A stretch of 37,700 bases of DNA, taken from positions 1-37,700 of the forward strand of contig CAYRBD010000024.1 in NCBI GenBank assembly GCA_964422465.1, read 5' to 3'. The stretch comes from FW021-bin31 sp964422465 (GTDB lineage: Bacteria > Bacteroidota > Bacteroidia > Chitinophagales > Chitinophagaceae). The notes beneath the pieces were generated by a model. It saw nothing but the letters and a program-made list of their open reading frames with translations, was not told the DNA's origin and searched no databases. A program made the translations under genes and the position numbers. Positions 23,301 to 30,224 of this stretch are shown in pieces (positions within the stretch are counted from its first letter, which is position 1; each line of letters begins with the position of its first letter).

Positions 23301-24494
23301 TTACCGGTATTCCGACCGTGAACGGATAAGAATTTTCCAGCTTCGCACCGCCAGCATTACAATAATCGGCAACGCGACTAAGGGAAGCTGCTGTGGCAGT
23401 ATGAACCATCCTGCAAGCAACAATAGATTGAGCACCATAAGAAAGGTGGCATAACCTTTTACCCATTTTGAATTTTTATAGAAATAAAAACTGAAAACCA
23501 GGTTGATGGGAAAGAGCCACAAGAGGTTAAAATTCCAGGCGCTGATTTCGTGATCAGTGCCAAACCACATGAATAATAAAAAGAGCCCCAGTAGCCCGGT
23601 GAGAAAAAACAAGCAACGATCTACCCAGGGAAGCACCAAAATTGAGAATTTCCCCGTCCGGGTCAGGCTCAAAATAAGAATGATCAGGGCTGTAAGTCCA
23701 AACCAAAATAAAGGGTATTTATAGAAGGGATAGCCGCTGTGGGATTCCCGGGCGGGGGAATAAAGGGTTTCTGTCTTTTCCACCAATGGCTTGCTGCCTA
23801 CTCTGGAATGTCCCACTCCTTTTTCCAAAAAATAAGGAAGAAACATAATTTGACGGTTGGTCATTTCTTTATCCGCCCGCATGCCAAACATGATATTGAT
23901 ACCCAACTTTTCCCAGGGGTTATTTTTTAAATACGTATTGATAACTTCCCGAAAACTTAGTCCTTTTATTGGAATAATGTTCTTAATATCCCAGGACGGG
24001 CCGAAAATACTTGAAAAAATATCCCGTACCCGCGTTGAACAGTTGTCAAAAAGAAAATTATACTTATAAAACCGGTTGGAGGGGAGATAATTGACCCTTA
24101 AAAATTGCCAGACCTCCTCCTTTTCGGTGGGGGACAGGTTAAGAATTTGTTCTGAGACGCTTCGGTTTTCTTCTTTATATGTTTGAATAAAAGAAGAGAA
24201 ATCTTCTACAGACAGGAAGTACATTAACCGCCCCCGGACAAACTTCCAGTAGAAATGAGGCGTAGAAAAATCAAAGGTGCCGTAGTTAAAAACATAATCT
24301 CCTCCCCGGGTGTAGTTAACCACTCGTACCGCAGTATGACCGAAGGTTGTGTACAAATCGTTGCCAGGCCCGCAGGTGATTAAGCTAATTTGAAGCGAAT
24401 CACCGTAAGGTTGGCCCTGACAGGTTCCCGACATAGCAAGAAAAGCCAGAAAAATAAAAATACGACTTATGAAAACCCTGATAACAACTTGCAT
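23301..24494 (-). CDS. DUF4105 membrane protein (Lnb-like lipoprotein N-acyltransferase candidate)
   Basis: A 397-residue protein with an N-terminal signal or anchor (hydrophobic residues 5-22), a periplasmic DUF4105 domain (about 30-200) and a C-terminal block of about four or five transmembrane helices (from about 255 to 390). The domain has LITCGPGNDLYTTFGHTAVRV with His53 and FLFDNCSTRVRDIF with Cys152. To my knowledge DUF4105 includes Lnb, the lipoprotein N-acyltransferase described in Bacteroides, and His plus Cys are plausible catalytic residues; transfer of that function here is inference. It lies upstream of folD on the same strand, 32 bases away, but each has its own -7 element. Confidence 0.85.
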   Translation of the reverse strand: MQVVIRVFISRIFIFLAFLAMSGTCQGQPYGDSLQISLITCGPGNDLYTTFGHTAVRVVNYTRGGDYVFNYGTFDFSTPHFYWKFVRGRLMYFLSVEDFSSFIQTYKEENRSVSEQILNLSPTEKEEVWQFLRVNYLPSNRFYKYNFLFDNCSTRVRDIFSSIFGPSWDIKNIIPIKGLSFREVINTYLKNNPWEKLGINIMFGMRADKEMTNRQIMFLPYFLEKGVGHSRVGSKPLVEKTETLYSPARESHSGYPFYKYPLFWFGLTALIILILSLTRTGKFSILVLPWVDRCLFFLTGLLGLFLLFMWFGTDHEISAWNFNLLWLFPINLVFSFYFYKNSKWVKGYATFLMVLNLLLLAGWFILPQQLPLVALPIIVMLAVRSWKILIRSRSEYR

Positions 24495-24513
24495 AGGCTG
24501 TAAATACCAGCAT

Positions 24514-24521
24514 CAAAAGTA
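24514..24521 (-). promoter_or_regulatory. -7 promoter element of the DUF4105 gene
   Basis: TACTTTTG on the minus strand matches TAnnTTTG exactly, 19 bases before the ATG at 24494. Confidence 0.45.
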
Positions 24522-24557
24522 GGATATAAACAGCAAAGTCGGGAGATTCCATTAAAA

Positions 24558-25160
24558 TCAGGCGGCGGTTTGATTCATTTTCCAGGCATTATAGGCCATT
24601 TTAAATTTCAGGTCATCATCCAGACCGGCCATTTTCAAGGCTGCATCCTCTTTCATATCCAACTCCAGACACCCAAGGTAAAGCTCGTAGGACGTGGCCA
24701 GAATTTCTTCACATTCAACCAGCGTCTGGCGGTATTTAGTCTGGAGGGCGATGGTTTGTTTCCTTTTTTTTGCCAAAGGATAAACCGCATCAATACTTAG
24801 ATATTTGTTATCTGCTACCCACTGGCCGGAAGGCGTTTCGAACCAGGTTGTACTCACTTCCAGCAGGCATTGGTTTAATAGAACCGAACGGCCCAATTGT
24901 TTTTTTAAGTCAATGACGGAGGGATGACCAACCCCGTTTTCGAGTTTTTCTACTATCAACATCTGGATTTCATCCCCATCTTTCCCCGAAAGGCGTAACA
25001 ATTTATTCAATTGGTCGAAACTGATCAGGTAATTCATAGGATATTTTCTGCCTGCCACGATTCCAAACCCCCGTAAGGTTACTCTTGCTGATTCATCGAA
25101 AAAAATATGGCTGATTCCGATGTGATCTGTTTTTTTGATCCGGTTACTTAACTTTTGCAT
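24558..25160 (-). CDS. Unrecognised 200-residue protein
   Basis: I do not recognise this family. The protein has no signal peptide, membrane helix or cysteine cluster and should be cytoplasmic. The N-terminal part (about 1-75) looks alpha-beta with GFGIVAGRKYPMNYLISFDQL. The middle contains TTWFETPSGQWVADNKYLS with three Trp. The last 75 residues are predicted mostly helical and charged (KQTIALQTKYRQTLVECEEIL, then DMKEDAALKMAGLDDDLKF). Base use looks like its neighbours, so recent transfer is not indicated. It diverges from the small ORF-WYL-ade cluster across 129 bases that hold two palindromes. CATCTTTG at 25186-25193 (minus strand), one mismatch from the -7 consensus, may start it. Confidence 0.75.
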   Translation of the reverse strand: MQKLSNRIKKTDHIGISHIFFDESARVTLRGFGIVAGRKYPMNYLISFDQLNKLLRLSGKDGDEIQMLIVEKLENGVGHPSVIDLKKQLGRSVLLNQCLLEVSTTWFETPSGQWVADNKYLSIDAVYPLAKKRKQTIALQTKYRQTLVECEEILATSYELYLGCLELDMKEDAALKMAGLDDDLKFKMAYNAWKMNQTAA

Positions 25161-25203
25161 GACTTTTATCTTTTGTTGTTATAGGCAAAGATGAAGGGGC
25201 GGT

Positions 25204-25237
25204 GCGCAACCTATTTGCGCTGTTAACCCCAGGTTAA
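25204..25237. promoter_or_regulatory. Two adjacent palindromes, candidate operators
   Basis: GCGCAA-N5-TTGCGC (25204-25220) and TTAACC-N3-GGTTAA (25223-25237) lie two bases apart in the divergent spacer between the unrecognised protein and the small ORF-WYL cluster. Both palindromes are perfect in their arms, and their centres are 18 bases apart. No T-run follows on either strand, so they are more likely protein-binding sites than terminators. The nearby WYL regulator is the obvious candidate ligand, which is inference. Confidence 0.5.
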
Positions 25238-25274
25238 AAATTATTTTATAAAATCTGATTCCGGTTTTAATTTG

Positions 25275-25282
25275 TACTTTTG
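25275..25282 (+). promoter_or_regulatory. -7 promoter element of the small ORF-WYL-ade cluster
   Basis: TACTTTTG matches TAnnTTTG exactly, 7 bases before the ATG at 25290, so the leader would be very short. It supports the ATG over an in-frame upstream TTG at 25272. Confidence 0.4.
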
Positions 25283-25289
25283 GCTTACC

Positions 25290-25544
25290 ATGAACTTTGA
25301 AAGATTTATACAGGCGACAAAAGATTATTTGAGCGAGCATCTGGGTACTTATTCGAGAGGAGATTTACATAACATGCCTCAGATAGGGAGGGAAGATTTG
25401 TTGAATTATATCCGGAAATCTTATACTCATCTTCCACGTGCGAGGTTTTCGCGTTTTGTTCAAAAACTTCGCGATAAAAGAATGATTCTTGAAAGTGATG
25501 AGCATACATTGACGTTTGACCCGGTCTTTCCTTATTCCTATTAA
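25290..25544 (+). CDS. Small winged-helix-like protein of unknown function
   Basis: An 84-residue protein that I do not recognise. Residues about 35-78 read as two helices and a beta hairpin (REDLLNYIRKSY, then PRARFSRFVQKLRDKRMI, then LESDEHTLTFDP), a pattern like a winged helix-turn-helix; this is a visual judgement only. It is rich in Arg and aromatic residues and ends PVFPYSY. The ATG at 25290 was chosen over an in-frame TTG at 25272 that lies before the -7 element. It ends 8 bases before the WYL regulator start, so the two are probably one transcript. Confidence 0.7.
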   Translation: MNFERFIQATKDYLSEHLGTYSRGDLHNMPQIGREDLLNYIRKSYTHLPRARFSRFVQKLRDKRMILESDEHTLTFDPVFPYSY

Positions 25545-25552
25545 AGCATGTT

Positions 25553-26569
25553 ATGCCACTTAATAAAGATGCGCTTTCCCGCTACAAACTTATTGATCAG
25601 CGGTTGAGAAATAATATGCTGCCGCATCCTCCACTGGACGAGTTGATTCGTTATGTTTCCGACAAATTGGATAAAACAATTTCAAAACGTACATTACAGT
25701 TGGATTTGAGGGCCATGAGAGAAGACCCTGATTTGGGATATTATGCGCCTATCGAATATGATACCTATCACCGGGGATATTATTATTCTGAAGAAGGTTA
25801 TTCCATCAGCAATATTCCGGTAACTGAATATGAACTTCAGGGTTTGGAGATTGCAGTAGGTATTTTGAGGCAGTTTCATAACCTGACCATCATCAGGCAA
25901 TTTGAAGACGCCATCTTAAAAATAGCAGATTCTGTAAGGATCAATCGAAAAAGGTTGGAAGGGAAGGGGCTGATTCATCTGGATACGCCACCTCGTTTTA
26001 AAGGGTTGGAATGGCTCCCCGAAATTGCAGAGGCCATCCAGGCCAGGGAGGTTCTTCGTGTTCGATATCAGTCCTTTGATCGGGTCACCCCGAAAGAATA
26101 TCGTATTGAACCTTATCACCTCAGAGAATACAACAACCGGTTTTATGTTTTTGCAAGGAGTTTGAAGGGGGAGAATCCGGGGTTGAGAACTTTCGGACTG
26201 GATCGTATTCATAAGATTTGGCCTACTTTTGACTATTTTGATGCTCGTCATTTTGATGATGCAGAATATTTTAAACATGCGATAGGCATTACCGTGCCTG
26301 CAGAGCCGCCTGCTCATATCCTGCTCTCCTTTTCTCCGCGAATGGGGAAATACATAAAAACACAGCCTTTGCATCATTCCCAAAAAGTGATTAAAGATGA
26401 TGAGAATGCATTGCAAATAGCGTTATTTCTGGTGATTAATCCCGAACTGATCATGCTGATCCTGAGCTATGGCGCCGATATTCAGGTGTTGCATCCTGAA
26501 TCTCTAAGAGAAACCATAGCCGAAGAAGCAAAAAAAATAGTAAGTTTGTATGCAACAAACAACTGCTAA
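25553..26569 (+). CDS. WYL-domain transcriptional regulator
   Basis: A 338-residue regulator with an N-terminal helix-turn-helix (about 8-75, recognition region SKRTLQLDLRAMRED at 44-58), a linker, and a WYL domain (about 150-225: REVLRVRYQSFDR, YRIEPYHLREYNNRFYVFAR, RTFGLDRIHKI). The WYL core here reads FYV. A WCX-like C-terminal extension follows (about 245-335). WYL domains are thought to bind nucleic acid or nucleotide ligands, and such proteins often control defence, DNA damage or metabolic genes. Its TAA shares one base with the ade start (TAATG), so the two are translationally coupled, which suggests a link to purine metabolism. Confidence 0.9.
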   Translation: MPLNKDALSRYKLIDQRLRNNMLPHPPLDELIRYVSDKLDKTISKRTLQLDLRAMREDPDLGYYAPIEYDTYHRGYYYSEEGYSISNIPVTEYELQGLEIAVGILRQFHNLTIIRQFEDAILKIADSVRINRKRLEGKGLIHLDTPPRFKGLEWLPEIAEAIQAREVLRVRYQSFDRVTPKEYRIEPYHLREYNNRFYVFARSLKGENPGLRTFGLDRIHKIWPTFDYFDARHFDDAEYFKHAIGITVPAEPPAHILLSFSPRMGKYIKTQPLHHSQKVIKDDENALQIALFLVINPELIMLILSYGADIQVLHPESLRETIAEEAKKIVSLYATNNC

Positions 26570-28236
26570 TGAGTACATTCAGCCTGTCCGTAAACTACGT
26601 GGATATTTTTAAAGGAAAAATATATCCTGCAGGGATAACGATAGAAAATAATAAGATTAATATCATCCATCCCACGGGCAAACAGATAGACCCGACTCTC
26701 CCTTTTATGTTGCCTGGTTTTATAGATGCACATGTACATATAGAAAGCTCCATGCTGACGCCTACGGAATTTGCCAGATTGGCCAGCGTTCATGGAACCG
26801 TAGCTACCATATCCGACCCGCATGAGATTGCCAATGTCATGGGGAGAGAAGGGGTAGAATTTATGGTAGAAGAAGGTAAAAAAGTGCCTTTTAAATTTTT
26901 CTTTGGCGCTCCATCTTGTGTGCCGGCCACCCCTTTTGAGACTGCCGGCGCAGAACTAAATGCCCAGGATGTGGCTTCCTTGTTGAAAAGGGATGATATC
27001 TTTTACCTGTCAGAAGTGATGAATTATCCGGCAGTTATTAATGAAGAAGAAGAGGCAATTAAAAAAATTAAAGCCGCTTTAGAGTTGGGAAAGCCGGTGG
27101 ATGGGCATGCTCCGGGTGTGCGGGGAGAACAGGCAAGGCGTTATGCGGAAGCCGGGAGGCCTGGTAAAACAACAATAAGTACCGATCACGAATGTTTCAC
27201 ACGCGGGGAGGCGATGGACAAATTAAATTGTGGAATGAAAATATTGATTCGGGAGGGGAGTGCAGCACGAAATTTTGAGGCTTTAATTGATCTTCTGCAG
27301 GATTATCCCGACCAAATAATGTTTTGTAGCGATGATAAGCATCCTGATGAACTGGTGAAAGGACATATAAACCTCCTGGTAAAACGTGCGGTACAAAAAG
27401 GGATCCCTCTTTTTAATGTCTTAAGAGCGGCCTGCCTGAATCCGGTTTTGCATTATAATATACCAGTAGGGTTGCTGCAGGAAGGGAATAGGGCTGACTT
27501 TATTTTGGTATCCGATCTCAAAAATTTTGACATCCTCGCCACTTATATTGATGGAGAAAAAATAGCCGGTGAAGGGAAAACCTGTATAGCCTCCTATCCT
27601 ATTTCTCCCGTAAATCATTTTAACGCTGAACTCAAAAAGACAGAAGATTTTGTTGTATTTTCCAATACCGCCGAAAAGCAGGAAGTAAAAGTCATAGAGG
27701 CAATAGAGGGCGAACTTGTAACGAAGGACCTGATAGAACCCTTAAAAGTACAGGATGGACAAGTCCAGTCTGACCTCGATCGGGATATTTTAAAAATTGT
27801 GGTAGTCAATCGGTATGAAAATTCAAAACCGGCGGTAGCCTTTGTCAAAAACTTTGGAATCAGAAGAGGAGCAATAGCCTCTTCCGTGGCGCATGACAGT
27901 CATAATATTATTGCGGTTGGAGTAGATGATAAATCCCTATGCCGGGCTGTAAACCTGGTTATCGAACACAAGGGGGGCATTTGTGCGGTAGCACAGCAAC
28001 AGGAGAAAATATTGCCCTTGCCCGTTGCCGGGTTAATGAGTGATGAAAATGGTTACTGGGTGGCCAATCAATATCTTGAACTGAGTAAGAGAGCGAAAGA
28101 AATGGGAAGTAAACTGGAAGCTCCTTTCATGACCCTTTCTTTCATGGCCCTGTTGGTCATTCCCCATCTTAAATTAAGTGATAAAGGTCTGTTTGACGGG
28201 GATGAGTTTAAACTGACTTCCGTGATAACGGCATAA
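26569..28236 (+). CDS. ade: Adenine deaminase
   Basis: A 555-residue metal-dependent amidohydrolase that deaminates adenine to hypoxanthine for purine salvage. The metal motif GFIDAHVHIESSML has His55 and His57. The family segments ATISDPHEIANVMG, KPVDGHAPGVRG, ISTDHECFTRGEA and MFCSDDKHPDEL follow, and the C-terminal adenine-deaminase domain contains VAHDSHNIIAVG. Length is typical. The start overlaps the WYL stop by one base. The dehydrogenase gene begins 10 bases after its stop, with GGAG in between. Confidence 0.94.
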   Translation: MSTFSLSVNYVDIFKGKIYPAGITIENNKINIIHPTGKQIDPTLPFMLPGFIDAHVHIESSMLTPTEFARLASVHGTVATISDPHEIANVMGREGVEFMVEEGKKVPFKFFFGAPSCVPATPFETAGAELNAQDVASLLKRDDIFYLSEVMNYPAVINEEEEAIKKIKAALELGKPVDGHAPGVRGEQARRYAEAGRPGKTTISTDHECFTRGEAMDKLNCGMKILIREGSAARNFEALIDLLQDYPDQIMFCSDDKHPDELVKGHINLLVKRAVQKGIPLFNVLRAACLNPVLHYNIPVGLLQEGNRADFILVSDLKNFDILATYIDGEKIAGEGKTCIASYPISPVNHFNAELKKTEDFVVFSNTAEKQEVKVIEAIEGELVTKDLIEPLKVQDGQVQSDLDRDILKIVVVNRYENSKPAVAFVKNFGIRRGAIASSVAHDSHNIIAVGVDDKSLCRAVNLVIEHKGGICAVAQQQEKILPLPVAGLMSDENGYWVANQYLELSKRAKEMGSKLEAPFMTLSFMALLVIPHLKLSDKGLFDGDEFKLTSVITA

Positions 28237-28246
28237 CCTGGGAGAA

Positions 28247-30223
28247 ATGATGGAAGGAGAGGATGATTTCTTGATTAGCCTGTACCGAAAACTGGTCTGT
28301 CCACGCTTGATAGAAGAGAAAATGCTCCACCTGCTGCGGCAGGGGAAAATATCGAAGTGGTTTAGCGGGATAGGGCAGGAGGCTATAGCTGTTGGCGCTA
28401 CGGAAGCCATGCAACAGGATGAATGGATACTCCCCATGCACCGCAACCTGGGCGTATTTACTTCCCGTGGAATACCCTTGGAAAAACTATTTAAACAATG
28501 GCAGGGACAGGAAGATGGTTTTACGAAAGGGCGGGATCGTTCTTTTCATTTTGGGACCAAAGAACATCATATTTGTGGGATGATTTCTCATCTGGCCGCT
28601 CAGCTTCCGGTGGCCGACGGGCTTGCCCTTGCAGCTAAATTGCGGAGCAAAAACCAGGCAGTACTGGCTTTTACGGGCGAAGGAGGAACAAGCGAAGGTG
28701 ATTTTCATGAAGCGCTGAATCTGGCCTCCGTGTGGTATCTTCCCGTGATTTTCCTGATAGAAAACAATGGATACGGCCTAAGTACCCCCGTGCAGGAACA
28801 ATACCATTGTAAACAATTAGCAGAGCGGGCTGCCGGCTATGGAATTGAAGGTTATATCATTGACGGCAATAACCTGCTGGAGGTTTATCAAACGGTGCAG
28901 GCTGTACGGGAAAAAGTAATTCTGAAACAAAGCCCCGCGATCATTGAATGCATGACTTTCAGGATGCGTGGGCATGAAGAAGCCAGCGGCGTAAAATATG
29001 TTCCACAGCACCTTTTTGAAGAATGGAAATTAAAGGATCCAATAACAAATTTTAGATCAGAATTGATTCAAAAAGGGGTTCTTTCAGCGTTGGATTGTGA
29101 TAAAATTGACAATGCTTTAAAAGAGGAAATAGAAGATGTTTTCAGAAATATTTCTTTTAAAAATAATATTCATTCCGTTGTCACGAATGAACTGGAGGGT
29201 GTGTATGCCCCGCCAACTCCTGTAAACAGAGAGGAGGTTCCTCTGAAAGAAGAACCTAAAAAAGAAATGCGTTTTATAAACGCCATCTCGGATGGGCTAC
29301 GGATGGCGATGGAACGGCACGAGAACCTGATATTGATGGGGCAGGATATTGCAGAATACGGAGGGGCGTTTAAGGTAACAGAGGGCTTTGTAAAGCAGTT
29401 TGGCAGGGAACGAGTGCGTAATACGCCTATTTGTGAAAGCGTTGTTCTGGGGGCTGGACTCGGACTTTCCATTGAGGGGTTCAAGAGTGTGGTTGAGATG
29501 CAGTTTGCGGATTTTGTAACCAATGGCTTTAATCAAATAATCAATAACCTGGCAAAAGTACATTACCGATGGGCTCAAAACGCGGATGTGGTCGTTAGGA
29601 TGCCCACCGGAGGAAGTGTTGGGGCAGGTCCCTTTCATTCGCAAACCAATGAAGCCTGGTTTGTGCATACTCCAGGCTTAAAAGTGGTTTATCCTGCCAC
29701 TCCCGAGGATGCCAAAGGGTTGCTTCTTGCGGCGATAGAAGATCCAAACCCGGTTCTGTATTTTGAACATAAAGCATTATATAGAAGCCAAAGGGGCCCC
29801 GTGCCGGAAGGCTACTTTACCTCCCCGATTGGGAAGGCCCGAACGGTCATGTCGGGAGAAGACGCAACATTGATTACGTATGGATTGGGGGTGAAGTGGG
29901 CAGAGGATTACGTGGAACAACATCCGGAAGTTAGTCTGACCATCCTTGATTTACGTACTTTGTCGCCGTTGGATTATGTGGCCATTAAGCAATCGGTACA
30001 ACAAACCGGAAAAGTAATGGTCTTACATGAGGATACCCTGACGGGAGGAATTGGAGGAGAGATAGCTGCCTGGATCAGTGAGCATTGTTTTGAATACCTG
30101 GATGCACCCGTAATCCGCTGCGCCAGCATAAATACCCCCGTTCCATTTGCTCCCGCTTTAGAACAACAATTCCTGGCTCTTGGCCGGTTAGAGGCAAAAA
30201 TGCAGCAATTGCTAAAATATTGA
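28247..30223 (+). CDS. Fused 2-oxoacid dehydrogenase E1 alpha/beta subunit
   Basis: A 658-residue fusion of the alpha and beta chains of a thiamine-diphosphate E1 component, most likely of branched-chain 2-oxoacid dehydrogenase. The alpha part (1 to about 325) has the ThDP motif as GEGGTSEG (144-151) with ENN at 172-174, where GDG is the usual opening. The beta part (about 340-658) contains LILMGQDIAEYGGAFKVTEGF, VEMQFADFVTNGFNQI and VKVVYPATPEDAKGLL-like sequence. The fused form is common in Bacteroidota. E2 and E3 genes are not in the window. It starts 10 bases after ade and converges with the GH2 gene, leaving one base between stops. Confidence 0.9.
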   Translation: MMEGEDDFLISLYRKLVCPRLIEEKMLHLLRQGKISKWFSGIGQEAIAVGATEAMQQDEWILPMHRNLGVFTSRGIPLEKLFKQWQGQEDGFTKGRDRSFHFGTKEHHICGMISHLAAQLPVADGLALAAKLRSKNQAVLAFTGEGGTSEGDFHEALNLASVWYLPVIFLIENNGYGLSTPVQEQYHCKQLAERAAGYGIEGYIIDGNNLLEVYQTVQAVREKVILKQSPAIIECMTFRMRGHEEASGVKYVPQHLFEEWKLKDPITNFRSELIQKGVLSALDCDKIDNALKEEIEDVFRNISFKNNIHSVVTNELEGVYAPPTPVNREEVPLKEEPKKEMRFINAISDGLRMAMERHENLILMGQDIAEYGGAFKVTEGFVKQFGRERVRNTPICESVVLGAGLGLSIEGFKSVVEMQFADFVTNGFNQIINNLAKVHYRWAQNADVVVRMPTGGSVGAGPFHSQTNEAWFVHTPGLKVVYPATPEDAKGLLLAAIEDPNPVLYFEHKALYRSQRGPVPEGYFTSPIGKARTVMSGEDATLITYGLGVKWAEDYVEQHPEVSLTILDLRTLSPLDYVAIKQSVQQTGKVMVLHEDTLTGGIGGEIAAWISEHCFEYLDAPVIRCASINTPVPFAPALEQQFLALGRLEAKMQQLLKY

Positions 30224-30224
30224 A

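Noticed and set aside
25272..25289. Upstream TTG start for the 84-residue ORF
   Set aside because: The TTG precedes and reads through the perfect -7 element at 25275-25282, so the ATG at 25290 is more likely.
25916..26416. Open frame of 166 codons antisense to the WYL regulator
   Set aside because: The WYL gene is complete on the plus strand, and the antisense product shows no domain or start signal.
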